A stretch of DNA of 43,790 bases from Anaerolineaceae bacterium (GTDB taxonomy: Bacteria; Chloroflexota; Anaerolineae; Anaerolineales; Villigracilaceae). Below, one piece after another: positions 6,977 through 14,614 of the stretch (position 1 is its first letter; the number at the start of each line of letters is the position of its first letter). The DNA lies in NCBI GenBank assembly GCA_003598975.1, contig QZIJ01000138.1, positions 1 through 43,790 of the forward strand, in the 5' to 3' direction. The notes under the pieces were generated by a model. The model was not told where the DNA came from. It saw only the letters and a program-made list of their open reading frames with translations, and searched no databases. Position numbers and translations under genes: made by a program.

Positions 6977-8170
6977 CTACTCAACTTCCACCGCCATCGC
7001 CACCGCTTCCGAACCGCCCAAACACAATGATGCAATCCCGCGTTTCAACCCGCGATCTTTCAAGGCGTAGATGAGCGTCGTCAGGACGCGCGCGCCGCTT
7101 GCGCCGATGGGGTGTCCGAGTGCGATCGCGCCGCCGTTGACGTTGACCTTCGCCCAGTCCCAGCCCTGGTCGGCCAGCGCGTACCCGTCCGCCAGGACTT
7201 GCGCGGCGAAGGCTTCGTTGAGTTCGATCAGGTCCACCTCGGCGAGAGTCCAACCGATTTTCTTGAGTAGTTTTGGAATCGCCAACGCGGGCGCGCGGAA
7301 GAGATATTTTCCTTCGTCCGCGTACTGGTCATAGCCCACGATGCGCGCCAGCGGTTTGAGGCCGTTTTTGTCAGCGTAGGCGCGGCTCGCGACAACGGTG
7401 GCCGCCGCCCCGTCGTTGAGACCGGGAGCGTTCCCAGCGGTGACCTTCCCGTCCTTTTGGAACGCAGGCTTGAGCGCGGTGAGTCCCTCCAGCGTCGTGT
7501 CGCGGCGCGGCGCTTCGTCGGTGTCGAAAATCGTCACGCCTTTTTTCGTCTTGATTTCCACGGGGACAATTTCCGCTTTGAACTTTCCGCCGTCGCTGGC
7601 GGCAATCGCCTTTTGATGACTCTCGTACGCGAACTTGTCCATCGCTTCGCGCGTGACGTTGTATTCGGCCGCGATGAACTCGGCCGCCGCACCCATGCTC
7701 CAATTTTCGAGAGCGCACCACAGACCGTCGTTGAGCAACGCGTCCGTGAATTGGACGTGACCGAAACGGAGTTCGCCGCTTCGCCCGTTGACGAGGTAGG
7801 GGGCGCGGCTCATCGACTCGAATCCGCCCGCCACGTACACCTGCCCATCGCCCGCTTTGATGGACGCGGCCGACAACATGGCGGCCTTCAACCCCGATCC
7901 GCAGACCTTGTTGACAGCGGTCGCGCCGACCGAGGAGGGCAGGCCCGCGCTCATGGCGGCCTGACGGGCGGGTGCCTGCCCCAGCCCCGCGGAGACGACG
8001 TTGCCCATGAAGGCCTCGGCGATGTCGGCGGGATTCACGCCCGCGCGCTCGACTGCGGCTTTGATGACGATGGCGCCCAGCTTCGGCGCGGGGAATCCAG
8101 AAAGGCTTCCCTGGAATTTTCCACTCGGCGTGCGGACAGCGGAAAGAATGACGGCCTCGTTCTCGCTCAT
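6977..8170 (-). CDS. acetyl-CoA acetyltransferase (thiolase)
   Basis: A 397-residue cytosolic biosynthetic-type thiolase that condenses two acetyl-CoA to acetoacetyl-CoA, or cleaves it. The nucleophile is Cys90 in [10 protein letters not shown]. The second active-site triad is His353 in [10 protein letters not shown] and Cys383 in SLCLGG, with the NEAFAAQ motif before them. After Cys383 the usual Gly-Gly-Gly-x-Gly becomes GGSEAVA, a mild departure that should not remove the catalytic residues. I chose the ATG at 8170 because AGGAG lies five bases upstream; a start at 8197 would add nine unconserved residues. A TATAAT at 8219-8214 (minus strand) is a likely -10 box. It pairs functionally with hbd downstream. 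Confidence 0.92.
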   Translation of the reverse strand: MSENEAVILSAVRTPSGKFQGSLSGFPAPKLGAIVIKAAVERAGVNPADIAEAFMGNVVSAGLGQAPARQAAMSAGLPSSVGATAVNKVCGSGLKAAMLSAASIKAGDGQVYVAGGFESMSRAPYLVNGRSGELRFGHVQFTDALLNDGLWCALENWSMGAAAEFIAAEYNVTREAMDKFAYESHQKAIAASDGGKFKAEIVPVEIKTKKGVTIFDTDEAPRRDTTLEGLTALKPAFQKDGKVTAGNAPGLNDGAAATVVASRAYADKNGLKPLARIVGYDQYADEGKYLFRAPALAIPKLLKKIGWTLAEVDLIELNEAFAAQVLADGYALADQGWDWAKVNVNGGAIALGHPIGASGARVLTTLIYALKDRGLKRGIASLCLGGSEAVAMAVEVE

Positions 8171-8267
8171 GGTTGCTCCTTTGTAGGACAATTTCATTTT
8201 GTCTGTTTTGTCAATTATAGCCCGCGCGTGTTTGTGGATAAAGTAACAAATGTAATCTCTCTCGACG

Positions 8268-8309
8268 CAGAACCCCGTTTTCTCGCCTTCGGCGGAAAAC
8301 GGGGTTCTG
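8268..8309. repeat. REP-like palindrome, family 'GAACCCCGTTTT', copy 1
   Basis: A 14-bp outer stem (CAGAACCCCGTTTT with AAAACGGGGTTCTG) is topped by CGCC-TTC-GGCG. It lies between thiolase and the AlkD-like gene. It is the reverse complement of the copy at 25609-25648, with the outer stem changed from C-G to A-T pairs on both arms. It may also act as a terminator for the gene to the right. Confidence 0.8.
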
Positions 8310-8316
8310 GAACATG

Positions 8317-8985
8317 CTACTCTAAATGCTTCATCGCCTCGCGCCGACTGAGCGGATGCAGGTCGGTGGTCTTGACAAATTTCTTCACCGCCTTGGGATC
8401 TGTCCGCGCGTATTGCCGAAGCGCCCAGCCGATGGCTTTATTGATGAAAAATTCCTTTGAACCCAGGTTCTCGCGGACGATCTCGCACAGCAGGTCAAAA
8501 TCCGTTTCCTCATTGTAGTTGAGTTGGAAGAGAATGCACGTCCGCCGCAGCCAGAAGTTATCGGATTTTCGCCACTTGGCGAGAAATTTTTCGCTCACAT
8601 CAGGGAAGCGCTGAAAGTGGACTCCAACTGGATTCCCCGCCAGCGTGTCCACCGTGTCCCACCACGATTTGTGCGTGATGAGATGCTCGAAGGTTGGCGC
8701 AAACCCTTTGGGCAGTTTCTTCTCCATCCGTCCGATGAGGCTGGTGGCCGCGTACTGAAATTCGCGTTGTGGCAGGGACCATAATTCGCGCGCGATGGAG
8801 TCTAATTCGTCGGCAGGTGGGAGTCCGTGTGCGGCGATGTGCTGTTTCATCAATTCCTTGAATTGCGGCGATTTGATGCCCAAATATTCAAACTGGTCGC
8901 GCATATACTTCTTCATCGGCGCGGCTTGTTCAGGATCAGCATGTGTCTCGAAGAGAGAAATAAGGGGGAGGAGGTAGGGGTGCAT
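8317..8985 (-). CDS. AlkD-family DNA alkylation-repair glycosylase
   Basis: A 222-residue HEAT-like repeat protein that excises N3- and N7-alkylated, cationic purines from DNA without base flipping. The residues known to matter in Bacillus cereus AlkD are present at matching positions: Trp109 and Asp113 in WWDTVD (108-113), Arg148 in FWLRRTC, and Trp187 in INKAIGWALRQY. Length and helical periodicity are typical. AGGAG lies six bases before the ATG. The acetyltransferase gene lies immediately upstream with a 9-base gap, so the two are probably in one transcript. A palindromic repeat follows the stop codon. Confidence 0.92.
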   Translation of the reverse strand: MHPYLLPLISLFETHADPEQAAPMKKYMRDQFEYLGIKSPQFKELMKQHIAAHGLPPADELDSIARELWSLPQREFQYAATSLIGRMEKKLPKGFAPTFEHLITHKSWWDTVDTLAGNPVGVHFQRFPDVSEKFLAKWRKSDNFWLRRTCILFQLNYNEETDFDLLCEIVRENLGSKEFFINKAIGWALRQYARTDPKAVKKFVKTTDLHPLSRREAMKHLE

Positions 8986-8994
8986 GAGATTCTC

Positions 8995-9513
8995 CTATCG
9001 TAGCGCAGAAATCTTTTCCCAGCCATAAGCGACTTCATCAATGGTCCAATCATCCACATGATAACTTTTTTCCCCAATGAACTTTCCTTGCAGGCTTTCA
9101 TACCACTTTCGAACTGGATTGCCTTTCAATGTCCACAACATCACGGACTTGCATCCCTGCTCCTCGAGTTTTTCGACCGCCCCTTGTAGTAGCGCCAGTC
9201 CAACCCCTTGCCGTTGGAAGGATTTTCTCACATGCAGGGCGATCACTTCCGAGTCGTACCCAGGAAAAATATCTGGTCTGGCTCTGGCAAGCACGTACCC
9301 GATCACCTGCTTTTCTGTGGAAGTTGCTACCAGCAAAATGTCGTCTGTTTCCGATTTGAGCAAGTCGATCCAGTCCTGCTCCTGTTCTTCGTAAGTGAAG
9401 TGTTCAACATACGCTTTCGGAAAGAAAGCCGCGTAGGCTGTGCGATAGCTGTCCATCTGGACTACGGCTATTCCACGAGAATCTTGGATGGTAGCTTTCC
9501 GAATTTTGTACAT
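8995..9513 (-). CDS. GNAT-family N-acetyltransferase
   Basis: A 172-residue single-domain acetyltransferase. The acetyl-CoA pyrophosphate loop is QRQGVG at 100-105, preceded by the beta-4 strand SEVIALHVRKSF and followed by the GCKSVMLWTL strand. The C-terminal NPVRKWYESLQGKFIGEKSY is the usual motif B tail seen in GNATs close to the RimI/PhnO-like groups. The substrate is not predictable. I chose the ATG at 9513 because the domain begins at once (MYKIRKATIQD); an in-frame start at 9609 would add 32 unconserved residues. No strong ribosome binding site is visible. It lies 41 bases after the lipoprotein gene and 9 bases before the AlkD gene. Confidence 0.85.
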   Translation of the reverse strand: MYKIRKATIQDSRGIAVVQMDSYRTAYAAFFPKAYVEHFTYEEQEQDWIDLLKSETDDILLVATSTEKQVIGYVLARARPDIFPGYDSEVIALHVRKSFQRQGVGLALLQGAVEKLEEQGCKSVMLWTLKGNPVRKWYESLQGKFIGEKSYHVDDWTIDEVAYGWEKISALR

Positions 9514-9554
9514 GGTTTTATTCTCTAATGGGTAGAGATGAACGAGTTTTTGCG

Positions 9555-11204
9555 CTATGGTGACGGCGTATCTTCTGGATCGGCGGGCTGGACGAAACGG
9601 ATCAACCACTGTCCCTCAGCCTGCTCTTCCACGTACGAAAACGGCGTGACGAGATGGATCCACGTGCGGCCAGGGTGGAGCGCGATGGGATTGTTGTTCG
9701 TGTCGAGGAAATACATCGGACGCGGGAGGCCTGATTGTTTTTCCCACTCGCGGTTGACGGTGGCCCAGTGGATGGGGAAGTACTGTCCATCGCGGAAGAG
9801 ATAAGCGTAGCCGCGCTGGTTTGGGCTGAGATCAATTTCAAATTGGTTGTGACGAATCCGCATGTGCTCGGCGAAGACCACAATCACATTTTCGAACGAT
9901 TGTTGCCGCCCTGTCAATCTGTCCGTGGCAGGGATGAGCGGCTGGCCTGTCCCATCGGCCATGTCCCTCCAGCGCAGGTAAACGCCCGAGATGGGATCGT
10001 ACTTCCATAAGGCTTGCGTGTAGGCATGATAGTAAACCGAGATATCTGTGGCGGGGATTCCTCCCGCGGGAACTTCGTCGGAAAAAATGTTGCCTGAGTA
10101 ATTGACAGGTTGGTTCGCGACCAGACTCTTCTCCGCGAGTTGACGCATGCGCGTCACCGTGAGCAGGGAACTGTTGGGCGTGTAATCGTCCACGCCGTAG
10201 ATGATCTCGCACGCGTCCAACGCGTCGATGATGCCGCGTCCCGCGCTGGCGAAGACGAGGCAACTGTTCCAGAACATATAGTTGATCTGTCGGTAGGTCA
10301 TCCGTCCCGAGCGGATCGGCCCAATGTACGGCTCCTGCGGGATGAACCAATTTTCGGGCGTGCCTGTCACAACGGGGCTGGGGGTGGGGAGCGGCTTCTC
10401 GAGCAGGATCACGCCCGCGTCCCAGAAAGAAGCGGTCGTGTCCGCCGTGAAGGGACGCGTTTCGCCCGTGGCTGGGTCCGCGTCGGAGTCGTGGTCTTCG
10501 TCGCCGATGTCGGGAGTCGTGAACTGATATTTGTCGTTGATGACGAATTGCAGGATGACTTCGCCGCTGGGACGGTCAAATGCAAAATAGCCGTTCGAGT
10601 CAGTCGTCGTTTCGCTCAGGACCTCGCGGCGGGCCGCGTCCAGCAGACGGACGCACGCGCCGCCGACGCCCGTCTCCCAATCGTCGGCACGGCCGTTGGC
10701 GTTTTCGTCGAGGAAGACGCGGTTGCCGATCCACTCGCCTTGCGGACGGAGGATCTGCTCCCGCGTCGCGCATCCCGCGTTGACGTTGGGAATGTCGCGC
10801 ACGCCGTTGCCGTAGAAGACGGAGAGGAAGCGCGTTGCGCCCTCGCCGATGTAGAATTCAAAGACCCACGAGGCAAAGTTGATGCCCGCCTGCGGCCGCG
10901 CCGTGACGGGCATGTTGCTGATTGAGACGAGCACTGCGGGCAGTCCCAGCCAGGACGGGTCTTCCACTTCGCGCGCCGTGAGGGGATTGACGTTGGATGG
11001 GAAGTTTTCGAGTTCGGGACCGAGGGAGATAGGAGGAAGATGCGGCTGTGGGGTGGGAGTGATGGGGATGGGTGTTTCGGTGGCGGGTGCTACGGTGTCA
11101 AGTGCTGGCGTCGGTGCTGGCGTTGGTGTGGTTGCGAGCGCGATGGGTTGGCAGGCGGAGGCCAGAAGGCAGAAAGCGGAAAGTAGGAGGAGGGAGACGC
11201 GCAT
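9555..11204 (-). CDS. DUF3048 (YerB-like) lipoprotein with an inserted SdrD-B domain
   Basis: A 549-residue exported lipoprotein. The signal peptide MRVSLLLLSAFCLLASAC has its lipidation cysteine at 18, and a Thr/Pro linker runs to about residue 58. DUF3048 N-terminal motifs follow (about 72-140: NPLTAREV, ARPQAGINFA, EGATRFLSVFYG). Residues about 157-268 are then a Cna-B/SdrD-B beta-sandwich: GNRVFLDENANGRADDWE, an acidic calcium-type loop, and DSNGYFAFD. After a second linker (about 271-285) the DUF3048 C-terminal half begins, ending with HWATVNREW and GRTWIHLVTP. DUF3048 is structurally solved but of unknown function. The SdrD-B domain lies inside DUF3048, which is unusual. The start is the ATG at 11204, because the long upstream extension lacks a signal peptide. 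Confidence 0.85.
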   Translation of the reverse strand: MRVSLLLLSAFCLLASACQPIALATTPTPAPTPALDTVAPATETPIPITPTPQPHLPPISLGPELENFPSNVNPLTAREVEDPSWLGLPAVLVSISNMPVTARPQAGINFASWVFEFYIGEGATRFLSVFYGNGVRDIPNVNAGCATREQILRPQGEWIGNRVFLDENANGRADDWETGVGGACVRLLDAARREVLSETTTDSNGYFAFDRPSGEVILQFVINDKYQFTTPDIGDEDHDSDADPATGETRPFTADTTASFWDAGVILLEKPLPTPSPVVTGTPENWFIPQEPYIGPIRSGRMTYRQINYMFWNSCLVFASAGRGIIDALDACEIIYGVDDYTPNSSLLTVTRMRQLAEKSLVANQPVNYSGNIFSDEVPAGGIPATDISVYYHAYTQALWKYDPISGVYLRWRDMADGTGQPLIPATDRLTGRQQSFENVIVVFAEHMRIRHNQFEIDLSPNQRGYAYLFRDGQYFPIHWATVNREWEKQSGLPRPMYFLDTNNNPIALHPGRTWIHLVTPFSYVEEQAEGQWLIRFVQPADPEDTPSP

Positions 11205-11250
11205 TGAGTAGTTGTATCTGTGGCAGAAAGCAACCCTTTGGATAGTTGTT

Positions 11251-11841
11251 CTAATCTTCAGTGAGTGGAATTGACCGCTGAGACGCTTGTTCACAAAATT
11301 GGAATTGAATAATGCCGAAGAATAGATCCAAGACGAGCGCGATTCCAGCAATCCAACCAAGCAAAGTAGCATATTCTGTTCTCTGAAGAGTATTTAAATA
11401 TTGCTGTACAAGAAATCCTAATCCGCCTCCTCCCCGTCCGCCATAATGTGTAGCGATAACGACTGCGAGAACTGCGAGTGAACGAACCCATGAAGTGCTA
11501 CGTACGGCAAATGAGACGTGTTTTGAAAATGTTTTTGATGTTTCACCGATAATCATTATAGTAATAAAAAACATCACCAGTGCTACGCTAAAAATTCCGA
11601 CCTTACTTCCTATTCCTAAGATGTACATGGGAATTATTGGATAAAGGTTAATTAGAAATACGCTGGCAATAATGGTTCGCCAGGGGACGAGTAAAATAAA
11701 AAGCCGACCCTTGCCAGTCAAGGTATCGAATTTTTGTAGTAGGGGAACCAGTGCTTTTCCCATGATCCAACCAAGGCCAGTCCCCAAACCCCAGCCGATA
11801 AATGTAATTATGAAATGCTCGAGCAATTGTGGGAAGGTCAT
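11251..11841 (-). CDS. short, divergent ABC-transporter permease-like membrane protein (SsuC/TauC type)
   Basis: A 196-residue protein, mostly membrane helices. The middle segment, with YIPI-like PIIPMYILGIGSK and VALVMFFITIMIIGETSK, resembles the fourth-helix EAA region of nitrate/taurine-type permeases (LGIGSK ... fpi..nt). The end GGRGGGGLGFLVQQYLN resembles their conserved GLG-x-li motif plus the final helix. Family members usually have about 250 residues, so this copy lacks roughly one helix. No ATPase or binding-protein gene is nearby, so it may be an orphan or a relic, though the frame is intact. An AGGAG site precedes the ATG. The gene is visibly more AT-rich than its neighbours. The family call is from motif resemblance and is moderate. 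Confidence 0.5.
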   Translation of the reverse strand: MTFPQLLEHFIITFIGWGLGTGLGWIMGKALVPLLQKFDTLTGKGRLFILLVPWRTIIASVFLINLYPIIPMYILGIGSKVGIFSVALVMFFITIMIIGETSKTFSKHVSFAVRSTSWVRSLAVLAVVIATHYGGRGGGGLGFLVQQYLNTLQRTEYATLLGWIAGIALVLDLFFGIIQFQFCEQASQRSIPLTED

Positions 11842-11897
11842 TTTGTTGTCTCTCCTTCGTACATTTCAGGAACTTAACCGTGTCTCTGGTAAACTTA

Positions 11898-12401
11898 TCA
11901 GGGATAAGTCTCTGGGCGTTCTTTCCATCCATCTTTTACCCTCTCATACGTCTCCTCGATCGTCTCGGGCAGGACGCGTGTCTCGCCGAGGATGGACATG
12001 AAATTCGAATCCCCCGTCCAGCGCGGGACGATGTGAATATGCACATGGTCAGGCACGCCCGCGCCCGCCGCCTGTCCGATATTCGCTCCCAAGTTGAACG
12101 CGTGTGGATGATAGATTTTTCTCAGAACAACCGTCGCCTGCGTGACCAATTCCATCATCTCGGCACGCGTCTCGGGGTCAAGCAGTTCGAGCGATGCGTG
12201 ATGATCCATCGGCGCAACCATCAGGTGGCCGTTGGTGTAGGGGAACAGGTTCACGATGACGAAGGCGCGCTGTCCGCGATATACGATCAGATTTTTGTGG
12301 CTGTCATGTTTTTTTGCCAGTGCATTGCAGAACACGCACCCGTCTTCTTTTTCGTGACCCTCGATGTATTTCCTGCGCCAGGGGGTGGACATTCGTTTCA
12401 T
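11898..12401 (-). CDS. HIT-family nucleotide hydrolase/transferase
   Basis: A 167-residue cytosolic protein of the histidine-triad superfamily, in the branch of Ap4A phosphorylase-like bacterial proteins. The catalytic triad is HVHIHIVPRW with His119, His121 and His123. A GCVFC motif at 21-25 supplies two cysteines that, in this branch, bind zinc with downstream histidines. FPYTNGHLMVAPMDHH (53-68) is the usual strand before the active site. The substrate is a nucleotide phosphoramidate or dinucleoside polyphosphate, unspecified. The ATG at 12401 is preceded at six bases by TAGAAT, a -10 box, and there is no ribosome binding site, so the mRNA is probably leaderless. A later in-frame ATG (residue 4) is possible. 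Confidence 0.9.
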   Translation of the reverse strand: MKRMSTPWRRKYIEGHEKEDGCVFCNALAKKHDSHKNLIVYRGQRAFVIVNLFPYTNGHLMVAPMDHHASLELLDPETRAEMMELVTQATVVLRKIYHPHAFNLGANIGQAAGAGVPDHVHIHIVPRWTGDSNFMSILGETRVLPETIEETYERVKDGWKERPETYP

Positions 12402-12452
12402 GCCGTGATTCTAGCAGAGATTTTGTCAATCCTTGTAGATGGTTTTAAAAAC

Positions 12453-12610
12453 CTTTAACCACAAAGGACACGAAGGATACAAAGGGGAATGCGTGATGAT
12501 AATGTTCCTTCTTTTTCAATCATCACGAACGATGGTCAAACGCAGAGAACCAAAATCATCGTTCAACCCACCTTCGCGCCCTTTGTGCCCTTCGTGTTTA
12601 AGCTCTTTGG
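12453..12610. repeat. inverted repeat of the 'CTTTGTGTCCTTCGTG' family, copy 2
   Basis: The left end reads AACCACAAAGGACACGAAGG (12458-12477). The right end, reverse complemented, reads AACACGAAGGGCACAAAGGG, and the centre is non-coding and AT-rich. It shares its core with 1457-1539. It occupies most of the 276 bases between the HIT gene and xseA; apart from the xseA promoter nothing else is visible there. Confidence 0.75.
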
Positions 12611-12637
12611 TTTTGGTTTGAAAACTCACGCGGAGAT

Positions 12638-12667
12638 TTGATTGACTCTCCCCCCTCCTTGTATTAT
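12638..12667 (+). promoter_or_regulatory. promoter of xseA giving a leaderless transcript
   Basis: TTGATT (12638-12643) and TATTAT (12662-12667) are separated by 18 bases. The GTG start codon follows ten bases after the -10 box, so the transcript would begin at or next to it. No ribosome binding site is present. Confidence 0.6.
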
Positions 12668-12677
12668 CCTCGCCACC

Positions 12678-13898
12678 GTGACGCAACCAACCCTCTTCGC
12701 CTCCGTCCAATGGACGGTTACCCGCCTCACGGCGCATCTGCGACAGGTGATTGAATCCGATCCCGCTTTGCAGGATGTTTGGGTGCGCGGCGAACTCTCC
12801 AACGTCTCCCGTCCCGCTTCGGGACACCTGTATTTCACCCTCAAAGACGCGGGCGCGTCCCTGCGCGGCGTGATGTGGAAGGTGAACACCTCGCGCCTGA
12901 AACTTCCCCTGCGCGACGGCATGGAAGTGGAAGCCCACGGCAAGATCGGCATCTATGAAGTCGGCGGGCAATACCAGCTCTACGCCGACGCGCTTCGACC
13001 AGTCGGCGAGGGCGCGCTCTACGCGGAATTCCTGCGGCTCAAGTCCATGCTCGAAGCCGAAGGGTTGTTCGACTCGTCCCGCAAGCGCGAGATTCCGCAA
13101 CTGCCCAAACGCATCGGCATCGTGACCTCCGCCACGGGCGCGGCTTTGCGGGACATGCTCAACACCCTGCGACGCCGCCTCCCCATCGCGGACGTGATTC
13201 TCGCGCCCTCTCCCGTCCAAGGGGCAGACGCTCCTCCCGCCCTCGTGGCGGCTTTGCAGAACCTCAACCGAATCCAACCTGACGTGATTCTAATCGCGCG
13301 CGGCGGAGGCTCCATCGAAGACTTGTGGGCCTTCAATAATGAACGCGTCGTCCGCGCGGTGGCGGCCAGTGACGCGCCCGTCATCAGCGGAGTCGGCCAC
13401 GAGACCGATTTCACGCTGACAGATTTCGCGTCCGACTTGCGCGCGCCGACTCCCACTGCGGCCGCCGAACTGGCGACGCCCGTCACGTTGTTCGATCTCG
13501 CATCCGCGATGAGCGATCTCGGTCAACGCGCGGAAATAGCGATGGTCAATCTGCTCGAACGCGGCCGCGTCGAATTATCGGATATCGAATCTCGTCTAAA
13601 ATTCTACTCTCCCGCGCGCCGACTCCAATCCGAGCGCCAGCGCGCCGACGAGTGGAGTCGGCGACTCGTGGCCGCGCCCGCTCACCGTCTCGCGCTCGAA
13701 GCGGAAAAGGTTGCGGGGCTGGGAAAACGCCTGGTGGCGCTGAGTCCGTTCGAGGTCCTGGCACGTGGCTACGCGGTCGTGACGCGTCCCGCGGATGGGA
13801 GTCTGATTCGAAGCGTCGGCCAGGTAAATCCGAAGGAAGAAATCGAAGTCCGCGTGTCGGATGGAAAGTTCGGCGCGGAAGTAAAACGAAAAGCGTAA
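12678..13898 (+). CDS. xseA: exodeoxyribonuclease VII large subunit
   Basis: This is the large subunit of exonuclease VII, which degrades single-stranded DNA processively from both ends in a complex with several copies of XseB. From the GTG at 12678 it has 406 residues, the usual size. The N-terminal OB fold carries VWVRGELSNVSRPASGHLYFTLKD. The catalytic domain carries IGIVTSATGAALRDMLNTLRRR, then ARGGGSIEDLWAFNNE and VISGVGHETDFTLTDFASDLRAPTPTAAAE. A coiled-coil region follows, with LARGYAVVTR at the end. A TTG at 12642 would extend it, but the added residues precede the conserved start and would overlap the promoter. The last codons and stop lie in a CGTAAAACGTAAA word repeat. Confidence 0.95.
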   Translation: MTQPTLFASVQWTVTRLTAHLRQVIESDPALQDVWVRGELSNVSRPASGHLYFTLKDAGASLRGVMWKVNTSRLKLPLRDGMEVEAHGKIGIYEVGGQYQLYADALRPVGEGALYAEFLRLKSMLEAEGLFDSSRKREIPQLPKRIGIVTSATGAALRDMLNTLRRRLPIADVILAPSPVQGADAPPALVAALQNLNRIQPDVILIARGGGSIEDLWAFNNERVVRAVAASDAPVISGVGHETDFTLTDFASDLRAPTPTAAAELATPVTLFDLASAMSDLGQRAEIAMVNLLERGRVELSDIESRLKFYSPARRLQSERQRADEWSRRLVAAPAHRLALEAEKVAGLGKRLVALSPFEVLARGYAVVTRPADGSLIRSVGQVNPKEEIEVRVSDGKFGAEVKRKA

Positions 13899-13924
13899 AC
13901 CGTAAAACGTAAATCCGAGGAATG

Positions 13925-14158
13925 ATGGCAAAGACACCCAAACCCGTTGAGTCGTTGAATTATGAAGAGGCGATGGCCGAGCTGGAAACCGTCGTCGCCG
14001 CGCTGGAGGAGGGGAATCAAAAATTGGATGAGGCGATGACGCTGTTCGAGCGCGGGCAACTTTTGATGAAGCGTTGCGCTGAATTGCTCGAAGCCGCCGA
14101 GTTGAAGGTGCGCCAAATTTCGGGCGACGAGTTGACCGCGTTCGAGGAGGAGGAATGA
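13925..14158 (+). CDS. xseB: exodeoxyribonuclease VII small subunit
   Basis: The 77-residue helical partner of XseA. It is one antiparallel coiled-coil hairpin, with the family signature SLNYEEAMAELETVVAALEEGNQKLDEAMTLFERG at the N-terminal half and LMKRCAELLEAAELKV at the second helix. It lies 26 bases after xseA. Two ATG codons are adjacent (13922 and 13925); the second is four bases from GAGG and is preferred. Its TGA overlaps the ATG of the DUF212 gene by four bases (ATGA), so the two are coupled. Confidence 0.92.
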   Translation: MAKTPKPVESLNYEEAMAELETVVAALEEGNQKLDEAMTLFERGQLLMKRCAELLEAAELKVRQISGDELTAFEEEE

Positions 14159-14607
14159 ACGTGGCGGGGCTTTTGGAAAATAAAATTCTGATCGGCGCGC
14201 TGGTGGCCTGGCTGATCGCGCAGGGACTCAAACCGCCGCTGGAATACCTCCGCACGGGCAAATGGCGCTGGAGCGCGTTGCTCAGCGCGGGCGGGATGCC
14301 GAGTTCCCATTCCTCGTTGCTGGTGAGCGCGACGCATGGCATCGGGTTGTTCGTGGGATTCGATGCGCCGATCTTCGCGCTGGCGGTGGCGATCACGATG
14401 ATCGTTGTCTACGACGCCGCGGGCGTGAGGCGTCAGGCGGGCATGCACGCGGAGCGCATCAACGTGCTGTTCGATGAATTGATGCACGGTCACATTTGGG
14501 ACACGAACGAATTGCGCGAAGTGCTCGGCCACTCGCCGCTTGAGGTGGTCGGCGGCGTTCTGCTGGGGATCGTGATAGCCACGGTGAATTGGTTGATCTG
14601 GAAATGA
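14155..14607 (+). CDS. DUF212 / divergent PAP2-family membrane protein (YuiD-like)
   Basis: A 150-residue membrane protein of the acid-phosphatase/vanadium-haloperoxidase-related DUF212 family. The motif GGMPSSHSSLLVSATHGIG (46-64) carries the PSSHS core of the phosphatase fold. VVYDAAGVRRQAGMHAERIN follows with the second conserved block, then LGHSPLEVVGGVLLGI with the third histidine. The usual Lys-x6-Arg-Pro first motif of classic PAP2 is absent, as in the family, so activity is uncertain. Three to four hydrophobic segments are visible. The start overlaps xseB by four bases. It is convergent with murJ, whose stop is 7 bases away. Confidence 0.88.
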   Translation: MNVAGLLENKILIGALVAWLIAQGLKPPLEYLRTGKWRWSALLSAGGMPSSHSSLLVSATHGIGLFVGFDAPIFALAVAITMIVVYDAAGVRRQAGMHAERINVLFDELMHGHIWDTNELREVLGHSPLEVVGGVLLGIVIATVNWLIWK

Positions 14608-14614
14608 GTTGAAA

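Noticed and set aside
13618..13662. Inverted words GCCGACTCCA and TGGAGTCGGC inside xseA as another palindromic insertion
   Set aside because: The encoded residues fit the helical region of XseA without a gap and the arms are only ten bases 25 apart, so chance is a fair explanation.
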